Below, one piece after another: positions 7,990 through 17,733 of a stretch of 33,970 bases of DNA. Numbering within the stretch: position 1 is the stretch's first letter; every line of letters starts with the position of its first letter. Origin of the DNA: Methanobrevibacter sp. TMH8 (GTDB lineage: Archaea > Methanobacteriota > Methanobacteria > Methanobacteriales > Methanobacteriaceae). Below the pieces are notes generated by a model that saw only the letters and a list, made by a program, of their open reading frames with translations, was not told where the DNA came from and did not search any database. The DNA lies in assembly GCF_020148105.1 (NCBI RefSeq), contig NZ_JAHLZE010000033.1, positions 1 to 33,970 of the forward strand, given 5' to 3'. The position numbers were made by a program, and so were the translations under genes.

Positions 7990-8775
7990 ATGAAAATTGC
8001 AATTAGTGGAAAAGGTGGTGTTGGAAAAACTACATTAACTAGTACATTAGCATGTATATTCTCAGAAAACCATGCTGTTTTTGCAATTGATGCCGATCCA
8101 GATATGAATTTAGCAACAAGTCTTGGAGTTAAAGAAAAAATTGTTCCGATTTCATCTATGCGAGAATTAATTAAAGAACGGACAGGTGCAGACAGTGGTG
8201 CTTCATTTGGAGAAGTGTTCAAAATGAACCCTAAAATCAGTGATCTTCCTGAAAAACTATCTTATGATTACAAAAAAGATGGATCCCTCAAATTAATGAC
8301 TATGGGTACTGTTGAAAAAGGTGGAGAAGGTTGTGTTTGTCCAGCTGCCGTATTACTTAAAGCTCTTCTTCGAAACATTGTTGTTAAAAAAGAAGAAATG
8401 GTTTTACTTGATATGGAAGCGGGAATTGAACATCTTGGACGGCGTACAGCCGAATCTGTTGATGCAATGATTATTGTAGTTGAACCAGGCCTTAAATCTC
8501 TTGAAACAGCTGAAAGAATTAAAAATCTTTCAACAGATATTGGAATAAAAAAGACATTAGCTGTTTTAAATAAATGTTCTTCAATAGAAGAAAAAGAATT
8601 TGTGGAAAAAAATCTAAATGAATTAGATATTGAACTTATAGGATCTATTCCTACAGACAAAGATGTTACTATGTCAGATATGGAAGGAAAACCATTGATG
8701 AATTACAAAAACTCATCTGCTCTTAGATCTATAAAAAAAATAGCATCTAATTTAGAAACAATGCTAGATTCATGA
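7990..8775 (+). CDS. cooC: CooC-type nickel-insertion ATPase (MinD/SIMIBI family)
   Basis: 261 residues. A deviant Walker A, Gly-Lys-Gly-Gly-Val-Gly-Lys-Thr-Thr, sits at 7-15, followed by Asp-Ala-Asp-Pro-Asp at 34-38. Cys115-Val-Cys117 matches the Cys-X-Cys pair by which CooC dimers bind nickel or zinc. Leu-Leu-Asp-Met-Glu-Ala-Gly-Ile-Glu-His at about 135-144 fits the Walker B region. CooC proteins are cytoplasmic ATPases that mature the nickel site of carbon monoxide dehydrogenase; in methanogens the likely client is CODH/ACS, which is not in the window. A CooT-like small protein is encoded 9 kb away at 17734-17913. The AAGGAGAT ribosome binding site supports this start. A hairpin terminator follows at 8848-8891. 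Confidence 0.9.
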   Translation: MKIAISGKGGVGKTTLTSTLACIFSENHAVFAIDADPDMNLATSLGVKEKIVPISSMRELIKERTGADSGASFGEVFKMNPKISDLPEKLSYDYKKDGSLKLMTMGTVEKGGEGCVCPAAVLLKALLRNIVVKKEEMVLLDMEAGIEHLGRRTAESVDAMIIVVEPGLKSLETAERIKNLSTDIGIKKTLAVLNKCSSIEEKEFVEKNLNELDIELIGSIPTDKDVTMSDMEGKPLMNYKNSSALRSIKKIASNLETMLDS

Positions 8776-8847
8776 AAGAAAATGAGATTCATGAATAAAA
8801 AAATGTAAATAAAAAATTAATATTTATTCGATGAATATTGAACTTCT

Positions 8848-8891
8848 CTGACTGATTATTTTATGATTTTCAGCCAGAAATGCTCTTTTTT
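8848..8891 (+). terminator. Probable terminator after cooC
   Basis: CTGACTGA (8848-8855) and TCAGCCAG (8870-8877) form an 8-bp stem with one mismatch, followed by six T at 8886-8891. It lies between convergent genes; on the minus strand the mismatch becomes a G-U pair. Confidence 0.45.
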
Positions 8892-8933
8892 AGATAGGAT
8901 TAATTCTTCATAATAATAAAGCATCACATAAAA

Positions 8934-9740
8934 CTATCTTTTTACTATTGCTTTTATTTTATTGTTATATATTGTTTTTAATCCAGAAGTTTTAATCACT
9001 GGAGAAAACTTATATATTCCTTTTTTAGCCTTGAAATTAAAAATAACTTTTGCTGAATTTTTTGAACCAACTTTTAAGTTTTCAACTTTTAATATGAGTA
9101 TTCTAGTTTTTTTATTATAATGGAATTTAACTCCTTTACTAACTAATGGTTTTTTAACGGCCAAACCTTTAGGAATTTTGTAATATACTAAAAATGTCTT
9201 TTTATTTGGACCCGCATTTGTAAAAAGAGATTTTAAAGCTAATTTACCTTTTGAAACAGCATAATTATTTTTTACTTTCAAAGAAGTTTTTGGAGTATTT
9301 TTTGTAATAGTTTTATTGTCTGAATTTGTATTATTAACTGAAGTCGTATTGTTTATTTGATTTGGACTTATAACATTAAAAGTAACAACATTATAACTAC
9401 TTGAATATTCACTATCTCCTGCAAAACTAACATTGACTGTATTTTTACCTGAATTTTGTACAAAGTAGTTATACATACCACTTATACCATTTTCATCTGA
9501 GACTATATGACCATTACAATGCCCACCATTAACTGAAAAATCTATCATTTTTCCAGGTAATACATTATTATTTTCATCATATATTGTAGCTTTAATATCA
9601 ACATAACCATTTTCAGTAGTATCTGAAATTTTATCAACTACAATATGAGTATTTTTAGTAGCATTTACACTAGACATTGAAACTAGTACAATTAAAACAC
9701 TGAATAGTATTAAAATACTATATTTTTTATTATTTTTCAT
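8934..9740 (-). CDS. Secreted protein with bacterial Ig-like domain
   Basis: 268 residues. A clear signal peptide covers about 1-27 (Lys-rich start, hydrophobic core, Ser-Val-Asn-Ala). Residues 32-125 resemble a Big_1/invasin-type Ig domain, with 'AtIyDennNvlpGkmidFsVNG' style pattern, a Gly-Ile-Ser-Gly turn and Val-Ser-Phe-Ala-Gly-Asp-Ser-Glu-Tyr near its end. A short Asn/Thr-rich linker (about 130-150) leads to a Lys-rich beta domain (155-268) that looks like DUF11-type repeats of archaeal surface proteins. No transmembrane anchor or sortase motif is seen at the C-terminus. It is probably a small surface or secreted adhesin-like protein. Its partner and role are unknown. It stands alone, convergent with cooC. 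Confidence 0.7.
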   Translation of the reverse strand: MKNNKKYSILILFSVLIVLVSMSSVNATKNTHIVVDKISDTTENGYVDIKATIYDENNNVLPGKMIDFSVNGGHCNGHIVSDENGISGMYNYFVQNSGKNTVNVSFAGDSEYSSSYNVVTFNVISPNQINNTTSVNNTNSDNKTITKNTPKTSLKVKNNYAVSKGKLALKSLFTNAGPNKKTFLVYYKIPKGLAVKKPLVSKGVKFHYNKKTRILILKVENLKVGSKNSAKVIFNFKAKKGIYKFSPVIKTSGLKTIYNNKIKAIVKR

Positions 9741-10322
9741 TATTTCAAAACCTATAATTATAGATTATAATATAAAGTATAATATAGATTATAATATGAG
9801 ATTTATGAGATATTATACAATATATTATAGTTATATTTAGAGTATATATTTACCAAATATAGTAATCCCAATTTTAATTTTAATAACAATTGTTATAAAG
9901 ACAAATCTAGAATATTCGTTATGTAATAATATGATATTCAAAAAAACATTCTTAAAAATTATAATTAAATCACATTTAATGCAAATATTGATTCTTTAAA
10001 GATTTATAACGTCTTTTTTATATGTTTAAATGTTAAAATTTCCAATTACTATATATTTAATAAATTAAATTAATTCTAATATATATATTTTTCTAAAAAA
10101 TTAACATTAAATAAAATCAAGAAATTTAATAAAAAAAATTAGTGATAAAAACAAAATTTAGCCTTTTCATATGAATATTTTTTAGATATTTATTTAACTT
10201 TAAATTACGATATGATTATAACTACATATAGATAAAGATATATAATATTAAAAACAAAAATATCTTTAAATATTATAAATTTAAAAAAACTACTAATTTT
10301 ATTTCAAAAAGATGTTGATAAA
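9741..10322. other. AT-rich divergent region with a 14-bp palindrome
   Basis: No gene seen. It must hold the promoters of the Ig-like gene (minus) and pcc1 (plus). ATAACAATTGTTAT at 9883-9896 is a perfect 14-bp palindrome, a possible operator. TAGATTATAATATA-type direct repeats occur around 9757-9800 next to the Ig-like gene. Confidence 0.45.
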
Positions 10323-10556
10323 ATGAAAATAGAAGCTGAAATTAAAATGGAATATGAAAATTCCAAGGACGCTGATATATCCTTAAAATCTTTAGAAGCA
10401 GAAAATAAAGGCTATGTCAAATCTAAAAAAGAAAATAACATTCTCACTTTTAGTTTAAAGTCTGATTCTCTTTCTACATTTCTAGCTACAGCTGACGATT
10501 TAATATTTTCTGAAATACTTGTTGAAAAAGTTCTTGAATCGGTATCGAGTAGTTAA
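10323..10556 (+). CDS. pcc1: KEOPS complex subunit Pcc1
   Basis: 77 residues, the usual size of Pcc1. The pattern Ile-Glu-Ala-Glu-Ile-Lys-Met-Glu-Tyr at the start, Ser-Leu-Glu-Ala-Glu-Asn in the first helix, and Ser-Leu-Ser-Thr-Phe-Leu-Ala-Thr-Ala-Asp-Asp-Leu near 50-60 match archaeal Pcc1. The protein dimerises and holds Kae1 in the KEOPS complex, which adds threonylcarbamoyl to adenosine 37 of ANN-decoding tRNAs. Kae1, Bud32 and Cgi121 are not in the window. The ribosome binding site is weak, and the gene is isolated by several hundred AT-rich bases on each side. Confidence 0.85.
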   Translation: MKIEAEIKMEYENSKDADISLKSLEAENKGYVKSKKENNILTFSLKSDSLSTFLATADDLIFSEILVEKVLESVSSS

Positions 10557-10989
10557 ATATCAAACATTAACTAATTAATCATATATTAACTAATTAAATA
10601 GTTTACTTAATATTTAAAATTAATTATTAGATGATAATTTAAAAAATTATTTTATTAATTATTTTATTATAATTAATAATATAATAATTTTATAAAAATA
10701 TTTTAAAAATATTTTAAAAAATCTATAATTGATGTAAATATTAATCTAAATTTTATAATTTTAATAATACAGATTATCTAGATATTCTATATCAATATAA
10801 TAATCAAATATAATATTAAATAATATAAAATAGGATATTATATAATAGAATATTATATAATAGGATATTATTATATAATAGGATATATTTATTTAATATG
10901 ATATAATTATAATCAAATATAATCTAATTTATAATTTCTTTAATAAAATAATCAAAAATATAAAAATTATTCTTATAAAAGGTGAAATA
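10557..10989. other. AT-rich spacer upstream of serS
   Basis: No gene seen in 433 bp. It includes the TAGGATATTATATAA tandem repeats at 10831-10889 and must hold the serS promoter. Confidence 0.5.
10831..10889. repeat. 15-bp tandem repeat, about 3.5 copies
   Basis: Units are TAGGATATTATATAA (10831-10845), TAGAATATTATATAA (10846-10860), an 18-bp variant with an extra TAT (10861-10878), then a partial copy. Each unit contains a TATA-like sequence, about 100-150 bp before the serS start. Confidence 0.75.
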
Positions 10990-12642
10990 ATGAAATTTTT
11001 ACTTGAAGGGACAATAACATTTAATAAAAATGTTGAAGAAGCTAAAGAGGACATAGCTAACTTCATTGAAGAAGCTAATAAAGAAATATTGCTTCGTGGT
11101 GTAAAAGAGGGACGTGAAGAAGATGGTGCACAAATAACAAAATGGGATGTTAAAGATAATGAATTGCATGTTGAAATTGAATCTGGCAGTAAAGTAAGAT
11201 CCCATGATGGATTACTTAGGATTAAAAAACCATTAACACAATTACTTGGTAAAAAATACCATTTAGGTGTTAGAAAATTACATGTAGATACCTATACAGT
11301 AACCATTCCAACAGGAGTTGGTGAATATGAAATCAACAAAGACCTTGCAAAAAACCTTCCACAAATAACTGATTTAAAAATAGAAGGTAAAAATGTTGTT
11401 ATTACTTTAAAAGATATTAATGAATCTGAAATTAAGAAACAGACAGTAAATAGAGTAATAAAACATGTAGCTACTAAAAAAGAAGAAGATAATAAAGAAG
11501 ATGATAAAGACAAAATTGGAGAAAAAAAGGTTGATGATGAAGAAAAAGCACCTATGGCAGCTGGATGTCCAGATGATGATACTGGAGAACAAAAAGATCT
11601 TACATTTAGTGTAACAAAGATTACTCCTGGAGAAATAATAGCTAGAAGTCCTGAATTTGAAACATATTTTAAGGGAGATGTGACTGAAAAAGCTATTGAA
11701 CTTGGATGGATAAAAACATTCCCTGGAAGAGGACAGTGGTTTTATGGACCTCAAATGACAGCACTTCAAAGAGCATTTGAAGCAATTCTTATTGATAAAG
11801 TAATTGAAAAACTTGGATTTGATGAATGTCTTTTCCCAAAATTAATTCCAATTCCTACAATGGACAAGATGAGATATCTTGATGGCCTTCCTGAAGGAAT
11901 GTATTATTGTAGTGCTCCAAAGAGAGACCCAGAATTATTTGATAAGTTTAAAAATGAATTAGCTATTAACCGAGAAGTTCCAATGGATCTTCTAAAAGAT
12001 GGACTTAAAGATCCTGCATATGTTTTAGCTGCTGCTCAATGTGAGCCATTCTATGAATTCCTTTCTCATGAAGTTATAGATGAAAAAGATCTTCCAATAA
12101 AATTCTATGATAAAAGTGGTTGGACATATAGATGGGAGTCTGGTGGAGCTAAAGGAATTGATAGAGTTCATGAATTCCAACGTATTGAATTAGTATGGAT
12201 AGATAAACCAGAAAATACTAATAAAATCAGAGACGATACTCTTGAATTATCCCATGAATTAGCTAGTGAACTTGAACTTCAATGGTATACTGAAATTGGA
12301 GATGATCCATTCTATCTTGAAGGAAGAAAAGTTGAAAACAGAGGAATCGAATTTCCAGATGTTCCAAAATATGAAATGAGGTTAGTAGTTCCAGGCCAGA
12401 AAAAAGGAGTAGCTGTTGTTTCTGCAAATGTCCATGGAACTCATTTTACTGAAGGATTCTCTATTAGAGAAGCTCATAAACATACACTTTGGACAGGTTG
12501 TACTGGTTTAGGTTTAACTAGATGGTTGTTCGGATTTTTAGCTCAAAAAGGATTTGATGAAGAGAATTGGCCACAGATAATAAAAGATCATTATAAAAAA
12601 GTTAAAATACCAAAAATATTAACTTGGCCTACAAAAGAATAG
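10990..12642 (+). CDS. serS: Type-2 (methanogenic) seryl-tRNA synthetase
   Basis: 550 residues, longer than the usual ~500-515. The N-terminal tRNA-binding domain (1-160) begins as in methanogen SerRS. The class II catalytic core spans about 205-550. The three zinc ligands of this atypical SerRS can be placed: Cys351 (Gln-Cys-Glu-Pro), Glu400 (Arg-Ile-Glu-Leu) and Cys504 (Thr-Gly-Cys-Thr), with spacing of 49 and 104 residues close to the family pattern. Motif 3 follows as Gly-Leu-Thr-Arg. The enzyme charges tRNA-Ser and uses Zn to recognise serine. Residues 163-186 are an unusual Lys/Glu/Asp-rich insert between the two domains. The AAAGGTGA ribosome binding site fixes the start. I considered threonyl-tRNA synthetase and rejected it because there is no His-X-His/Cys zinc pattern or anticodon domain. 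Confidence 0.9.
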   Translation: MKFLLEGTITFNKNVEEAKEDIANFIEEANKEILLRGVKEGREEDGAQITKWDVKDNELHVEIESGSKVRSHDGLLRIKKPLTQLLGKKYHLGVRKLHVDTYTVTIPTGVGEYEINKDLAKNLPQITDLKIEGKNVVITLKDINESEIKKQTVNRVIKHVATKKEEDNKEDDKDKIGEKKVDDEEKAPMAAGCPDDDTGEQKDLTFSVTKITPGEIIARSPEFETYFKGDVTEKAIELGWIKTFPGRGQWFYGPQMTALQRAFEAILIDKVIEKLGFDECLFPKLIPIPTMDKMRYLDGLPEGMYYCSAPKRDPELFDKFKNELAINREVPMDLLKDGLKDPAYVLAAAQCEPFYEFLSHEVIDEKDLPIKFYDKSGWTYRWESGGAKGIDRVHEFQRIELVWIDKPENTNKIRDDTLELSHELASELELQWYTEIGDDPFYLEGRKVENRGIEFPDVPKYEMRLVVPGQKKGVAVVSANVHGTHFTEGFSIREAHKHTLWTGCTGLGLTRWLFGFLAQKGFDEENWPQIIKDHYKKVKIPKILTWPTKE

Positions 12643-12661
12643 AAATATGAACAAATATATA

Positions 12662-12685
12662 AAATAATTCATTATAGAATTATTT
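12662..12685 (+). terminator. Hairpin after serS
   Basis: AAATAATTC (12662-12670) and GAATTATTT (12677-12685) are perfect 9-bp arms around a 6-nt loop, starting 20 bp after the serS stop. Moderately T-rich sequence follows. Confidence 0.5.
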
Positions 12686-12806
12686 ATCTATCTTTGTTTA
12701 TATCCTATTAAATTTATATCTATTAATATTAACATTAAATATAAATAATGAGTGAGAACAATTATAATATAATATTATTTATCATCTTATTATTGAGGTA
12801 GAAAAC

Positions 12807-14012
12807 ATGAGTTGTCAAAATCATCCAAATAAAGAATCTGTAGCTAATTGCCAGTTCTGTGGAAAAGAATTATGTGAAGATTGTGCAATAAATATTGCTG
12901 GTAAGAATTACTGTGAAGAATGTATGAGTGATCTTGTAGGTCCAGAATTAACAAGTATTGCCAGTAAAACTCCAGATAGTGAAACTCAGGACACTTCTAT
13001 TCCAAAACAAGATGTTTCCACTCCAAAAGATACATACGATAATCAAGAACAAACTCCTGTACAAAAAGGGTCAGAAAATACAATTCAAAAAGAAACCCCA
13101 ATAGAACAAACACAAACCCCAAAAATCGAAGAAACAAACCCAATAGATCAAATTACAAGAGAACCTCAGAGAATAAAAGAAGAAATACCTCCTCAAAATC
13201 AAAATATCAATAGAGATAATGATGATTTTAATAAAAACCTTAATAATAATCTTAATGACAACAATAATTTAAATGAAAACCTTAATAATAATCTAAATAA
13301 TAATCTAAATCACAACAATAATAACCCATATAGACCTCATGATGATATTTATAGTGATGATAGATTATATAATGATATTAATGGAAATAACAATTCTTCA
13401 AAACCTCAATATGACAATAAAATTGAAGAAAAATATGAAAAATATTTAGATGATCTTTATTTTGATGAAAATCCTGAAAATCAGAAAAATACCAGACATG
13501 GTGAGAATAGATCTGGTGAAAATTTTAGAGATAATAGAAATATTGGAGCTAATAAAGTTCAAAATGTTTCTTTAAGTGAGCAATTAGCTAAAGATGAAGC
13601 AGAGCATGGATCAATAACTAGAGAACCTTTCGTTCCAGATGTTCCAGAAGAACCAGTTCAAACAGAAAAATTTACCAATTCAGGAATTAATAATAATGAA
13701 GATAGAAATAGAAATGTTCCAATTATGGAAAATTTGAGAAGTGTTAAATCTGACACTCCAAATAAAGAAAATCCAAGAGAATATACACATTCTACATTAC
13801 ATAGAGGGAACATTCATTATAAAAAAGAAGAAAAGAAACCATTTTCTTCATTAGAAAAAGTTTTGACTGTGCTATTAGTTATACTGATTATATTAGTTGT
13901 ATTATATATAGTCTATCTATTAACATTAAATGGCCAATACCCAAGTTTCATAAGTGCCCTAGGAGCATTCATTGGAAACCCTGGAGAAGTTCTTGGTCAA
14001 ATGTTTAGTTAA
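12807..14012 (+). CDS. Membrane-anchored protein with N-terminal B-box-type zinc finger
   Basis: 401 residues. The first 40 carry Cys3, His6, Cys15, Cys18, Cys23, Cys26, Cys36 and Cys39, a B-box-like double zinc site. Residues 50-345 are low-complexity and probably disordered, rich in Asn, Asp, Glu, Pro and Thr; around 146-173 is an Asn-Leu/Asn-Asn repeat tract. A single hydrophobic helix lies at about 352-372, followed by a 29-residue tail. The zinc finger is therefore on one side of the membrane and only a short tail on the other; with no signal peptide, the finger is most likely cytoplasmic. The function is unknown. The GAGGT ribosome binding site fits the ATG. It runs in the same direction as serS, 164 bp downstream, and is convergent with the FKBP gene. 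Confidence 0.7.
   Translation: MSCQNHPNKESVANCQFCGKELCEDCAINIAGKNYCEECMSDLVGPELTSIASKTPDSETQDTSIPKQDVSTPKDTYDNQEQTPVQKGSENTIQKETPIEQTQTPKIEETNPIDQITREPQRIKEEIPPQNQNINRDNDDFNKNLNNNLNDNNNLNENLNNNLNNNLNHNNNNPYRPHDDIYSDDRLYNDINGNNNSSKPQYDNKIEEKYEKYLDDLYFDENPENQKNTRHGENRSGENFRDNRNIGANKVQNVSLSEQLAKDEAEHGSITREPFVPDVPEEPVQTEKFTNSGINNNEDRNRNVPIMENLRSVKSDTPNKENPREYTHSTLHRGNIHYKKEEKKPFSSLEKVLTVLLVILIILVVLYIVYLLTLNGQYPSFISALGAFIGNPGEVLGQMFS
13230..13323 (+). repeat. AAT/CTT-rich in-frame codon repeat tract
   Basis: Repeats of AACCTTAATAATAATCT type encode Asn-Leu-Asn-Asn-Asn runs in the zinc-finger protein. All units keep the frame. Such tracts are prone to slippage, so length should vary between strains. 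Confidence 0.7.
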
Positions 14013-14136
14013 TTTTAAATAAAAATCTAAATAATATAATAAAAATTAGAGAATAATAAAAAATAAAAGTTTAAAAAGAAAAATAAAAATAAAAACAAAC
14101 AATGAAGATAAAAATTATAAAAAAGTAAGAATCTAT

Positions 14137-14886
14137 TTATTCTTCACTTTTTTCATTATTAGAATCTTGTTCATCAGATTCTTCTACTTTCTTTTCAAAT
14201 TCATCAACAAATTCTACTTTTTCAAAGTCCATGTTATCCCAGATGTCTTTAGCAATTCTAAATCTTGCAAAAGTAACATCCATGTAAGATTTTTGGTCAA
14301 ATCTGGTGATTTCATCTAATTTTATACTGACTTTATCTCCATCAATTTTAATTTCAGTTTTATTGAGATCCATATTAGGATATGAATAATGAAGTTGAAT
14401 CATACTTTTTATTCTTTCTTCATCCTCTTCAATAATATCAGAAACAACAACAGCATATTCGAGAGTTTTACCAGCTAAATCATGATTAAAGTCAACTCTT
14501 ACTCTTCCACCACTAATAGTTAAAACTCTTCCTTTGTGCCCTTCAGAAGTTAATTCCATTCCAACATGAGGAGTCATCCCCTGTTTTTTAAACTCTTTCA
14601 TAGGAATTAATTGAATTAAATTAGAGTCTCTTTCTCCAAAACCATCTTTAGGAGATACTTCAATTTCTTTTGAATCTCCAACGTCCATTCCAATAACAGC
14701 CTCATCAATAGCTTTAAGTAAATGATTTCCTCCAACAATAATTGGAATAGGACCATATTCTTTATTTTCTACTAAAATTCCAGCTTCTTCAGCTACTTCT
14801 TGATTAGTAGTATCAAAAACATCCCCAGTTTCTTTAATTTTACCAGTAAATTCTAATTTAATAAAATCACCATTTTTTATTGCCAT
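14137..14886 (-). CDS. FKBP-type peptidyl-prolyl isomerase (archaeal long SlyD-like)
   Basis: 249 residues. The FKBP core starts [13 protein letters not shown] and includes Val-Phe-Asp-Thr-Thr and Gly-Met-Asp-Val-Gly-Asp. The insert-in-flap chaperone domain is recognisable from Gly-Phe-Gly-Glu-Arg to Asn-His-Asp-Leu-Ala-Gly-Lys-Thr-Leu, about 83-140. A second alpha/beta domain (150-230) and an acidic tail complete the archaeal long form. It probably speeds proline isomerisation and helps folding in the cytoplasm. The ATG lies inside the end of the upstream gene (10-bp overlap), and an AGGAG site 9 nt before it lies in that gene, so the two are co-translated. T-rich sequence follows the stop. 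Confidence 0.9.
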   Translation of the reverse strand: MAIKNGDFIKLEFTGKIKETGDVFDTTNQEVAEEAGILVENKEYGPIPIIVGGNHLLKAIDEAVIGMDVGDSKEIEVSPKDGFGERDSNLIQLIPMKEFKKQGMTPHVGMELTSEGHKGRVLTISGGRVRVDFNHDLAGKTLEYAVVVSDIIEEDEERIKSMIQLHYSYPNMDLNKTEIKIDGDKVSIKLDEITRFDQKSYMDVTFARFRIAKDIWDNMDFEKVEFVDEFEKKVEESDEQDSNNEKSEE

Positions 14887-16097
14887 AATTCGATTCTCCT
14901 ATTATTATTGTTAATTTTTTGTTTAAATTCTTCTAAAACATCTTCATTTTTATAATCTAAAACACGTATTTTAGAAGAGTAGTTATCAATATAATCATAA
15001 ATTATATCCTTATTTATTTTAGTTTCTAATACACTTAAAACCCTATGGTTGAAGTGAGTTGAAAACCCATATGAGATACAATTTTGAATTTCTTCAATAG
15101 ATTCAAAATCTTTATTTTCTCTTGATTCAACAATTTTTTTAGCAGTTTCTTTATCAATCAAATTTAATTTATTTAATTCGTCTAATGAAAGATTATTAGC
15201 TGAATCTAGTATTGAATCACTATCTCGAGATAAGTGAAGTGGAGCCCTACCTTCTTTCATTTCATTTTCAAGTATAGATATGGTTTCTTTAGGTAACATA
15301 GTTTTAACATTGTTAAAGTTACCTGTTGTAGTAGCTTGGCGAATTAAAGTTCCACTTACTCCTTTAATACGCTTAACAAATATAAATTTGTTTTTAAAGT
15401 CAAAATTGATTTTTTTTAAAGATTTTGAAAGCGAAGCTATAACATAATTATCTTCTTCAAGTTTACCTTCAAATAAAACTTCAGAAGTGTCCATATCGAT
15501 GATTTTATAAGGTTTAGGAGCAACTCCATGGCCTTTAGCTATTCTATCAAGAATAATCCCATATTCATCAAAAGGACGATATCCTCTAGGCATATAGTCA
15601 GCACAAACCCCTTGGAAAGTTTTAGCTAAGCACAATGAGTATTGTCCAGAACCCATAATTCCCATAGGAGGCCCTTCAACTACAATATCTGCACCAACAG
15701 CTATAGCTATTTTAGCTCTAGCTTGTCTAGTCATTATAAAAGGAATTCCTCTACCACTTCTTTCAAATAGGCCCGGTACAATAGCTACAAAAATTCCATT
15801 AGGAACTTTCTCTTTAGCTACTTTCATACAATGATAATGCCCATTATGAAGAGGATTGTATTCTGTGAAATCAGCAATGATTGGATTTTCGTCAGATTTA
15901 AAAGGAATACTTTTATGATTATCTTCAATGTTATCATCATGCATATTATTATCAATATCAATGTTAATATCATTATTATAATTATTAGATGATTTATAAT
16001 TGATAGAATCATTATAATCCTTAAAAAAGATTTTTCTATCTCTTTTAATGATTTCTTTTACAAAATCTTCTGATGGTTGTAGTTCATCTGAAGGCAT
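14877..16097 (-). CDS. TmcAL-like nucleotidyltransferase (HIGH superfamily)
   Basis: 406 residues. The core has [12 protein letters not shown] (about 74-85), the HxGH nucleotide-binding motif in the context 'EYNPxHNGH' of tRNA-Met cytidine acetate ligases. The next conserved piece, [10 protein letters not shown] then Gly-Ala-Asp-Ile-Val-Val-Glu, also follows the TmcAL plan. The C-terminal part (about 300-345) looks like a helix-hairpin-helix. Bacterial TmcAL makes N4-acetylcytidine in tRNA-Met through acetyl-adenylate; whether this archaeal relative does the same is unknown. An N-terminal stretch at about 27-62 is Asn/Asp-rich and looks like an expanded insertion. It overlaps the FKBP gene by 10 bp. 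No ribosome binding site is visible, so the start could be further in. Confidence 0.65.
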   Translation of the reverse strand: MPSDELQPSEDFVKEIIKRDRKIFFKDYNDSINYKSSNNYNNDINIDIDNNMHDDNIEDNHKSIPFKSDENPIIADFTEYNPLHNGHYHCMKVAKEKVPNGIFVAIVPGLFERSGRGIPFIMTRQARAKIAIAVGADIVVEGPPMGIMGSGQYSLCLAKTFQGVCADYMPRGYRPFDEYGIILDRIAKGHGVAPKPYKIIDMDTSEVLFEGKLEEDNYVIASLSKSLKKINFDFKNKFIFVKRIKGVSGTLIRQATTTGNFNNVKTMLPKETISILENEMKEGRAPLHLSRDSDSILDSANNLSLDELNKLNLIDKETAKKIVESRENKDFESIEEIQNCISYGFSTHFNHRVLSVLETKINKDIIYDYIDNYSSKIRVLDYKNEDVLEEFKQKINNNNRRIELWQ

Positions 16098-16317
16098 ATT
16101 TTTATTTATATTTTTTTCATTATAATTAGTTTTCTAATATTAAAAAAGAAAGTATGAAAATACAAAGATACTAGAATAAAATACTACAATAAAAATATAA
16201 GGTATAAAAAACAAATAATTAGAAAAAAAATAAGAATATCCAAATTTTGAGGTATTACTATTAATTTATTACTTTATTATTTTATTATTCAATGATTAAA
16301 TCTCCAGGAAGCTAAAA

Positions 16318-17664
16318 ATGAACGATTTAGTACTTAAAAATTGTAAATTTGTTGATAATTCTGATAATAATTATATTGGGATAAAAAATGGAAAAATTGC
16401 AGAAATATCTAAACAACCTTTGAAAGGAGATAATGAGGTTGATGTAAAAAATAACTTCGTTTTACCAGGTTTAATTGATCCCCATGTTCATTTTAGAGAT
16501 CCTGGTTTAACTTACAAAGAAAGTCTTAAAACAGGGAGTTTGGCTGCAGCTAATGGAGGATTTACAACTATATTAGATATGCCCAACACAATTCCTCCAA
16601 CAGATACAGCTAAAGCTTTTAAAGAAAAGAAAAAAATAGGTGAAAATAAAAGCATAGTCAATTTTGGACTTCATGCTGGAGTTAAAGATTTAGATAATCT
16701 TAGAAAAATAGCTAAGCTTAATCCTGCTTCTTTTAAAATATTCATGGATTTATTTAGTGATTCTGAAATTGAAGATATGTTTAAAAATATATCTATTATA
16801 AATAAAGAATATGGTTCAAAATCAAAATTACAACATATAATAACTTTACATTGTGAAAATAAAGAAATTATAGAAGAAAATACTAAAAGACTTAAAAGAT
16901 TAGGTTGTACACGAGGAAATACAGCCATAGATTATAGCTATGCTCGACCATCAGAGTCAGAACTTGTTTCAGTTGGTTATGCGACATTTTTAGCTGAAAA
17001 ATATAAATTATCTTTACATATTTGTCATTTAAGTACAAAAAAATCATTGGATTATTTAAAATCTTTAAAATTAGCTTTAGACAAATTTGATATTACAACA
17101 GAAATAACCCCTCACCATTTACTTCTCAATAACACAGCTTTTGATAAATTTGGAACTATGTTGAAAACAAATCCTCCTCTTAGGCCTGAAGGAGAAAATT
17201 TAACCATTTCTAATTTGAAGAATATTAATATGATTGGAACAGATCATGCCCCTCATTCTTTAGAAGAAAAACAAAAAGGAGTTTGGGATTCAAGCCCAGG
17301 GATTCCTAATTTAGAAACAACTCTTCCGTTATTACTTACTGAAGTAAACAAAGGAAATATTGATTTGAAAATGATACCTAAATTAATGTCAGAAAATCCA
17401 GCACATAGATTTAATATTGAAAACAAAGGAAAAATAAAAATAGACTATGATGCAGATCTTGTTGTAGTGGATTTGAAAAAAAAAGGAAAATTTAAACTTG
17501 ATGAATTTTATACCAAGGCAGAATACAGCCCATTTGAAAATTGTGAATATAAAGGAATAGCTACTATGACAATTTGTAATGGGAATATTATAATGAAAGA
17601 AAATTATATAGAAGATAATTTTGATTTAAATAATAACAATGCAAGAAAATATGTTTATGATTAA
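16318..17664 (+). CDS. pyrC: Dihydroorotase
   Basis: 448 residues, amidohydrolase fold. The first metal ligands are in Asp-Pro-His-Val-His-Phe-Arg-Asp (His56, His58). The region Ala-Ser-Phe-Lys-Ile-Phe carries the likely carboxylated lysine or its equivalent, Ile-Thr-Leu-His-Cys-Glu and His-Ile-Cys-His-Leu-Ser supply further histidines, and Gly-Thr-Asp-His-Ala-Pro-His holds the catalytic aspartate. It closes carbamoyl-aspartate to dihydroorotate in pyrimidine synthesis. An AGGAAG site precedes the ATG. It is divergent from the nucleotidyltransferase and followed by a CooT-like gene in the same direction, 69 bp away. Confidence 0.93.
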   Translation: MNDLVLKNCKFVDNSDNNYIGIKNGKIAEISKQPLKGDNEVDVKNNFVLPGLIDPHVHFRDPGLTYKESLKTGSLAAANGGFTTILDMPNTIPPTDTAKAFKEKKKIGENKSIVNFGLHAGVKDLDNLRKIAKLNPASFKIFMDLFSDSEIEDMFKNISIINKEYGSKSKLQHIITLHCENKEIIEENTKRLKRLGCTRGNTAIDYSYARPSESELVSVGYATFLAEKYKLSLHICHLSTKKSLDYLKSLKLALDKFDITTEITPHHLLLNNTAFDKFGTMLKTNPPLRPEGENLTISNLKNINMIGTDHAPHSLEEKQKGVWDSSPGIPNLETTLPLLLTEVNKGNIDLKMIPKLMSENPAHRFNIENKGKIKIDYDADLVVVDLKKKGKFKLDEFYTKAEYSPFENCEYKGIATMTICNGNIIMKENYIEDNFDLNNNNARKYVYD

Positions 17665-17733
17665 TTTAATACAAAATTCATTTAATAATTATTAATAATT
17701 TTAATAAATAAACTAATTATAGAGGTTTTAATT

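Noticed and set aside
10990-12642. Threonyl-tRNA synthetase
   Set aside because: Zinc ligands and the N-terminal domain fit type-2 SerRS instead.
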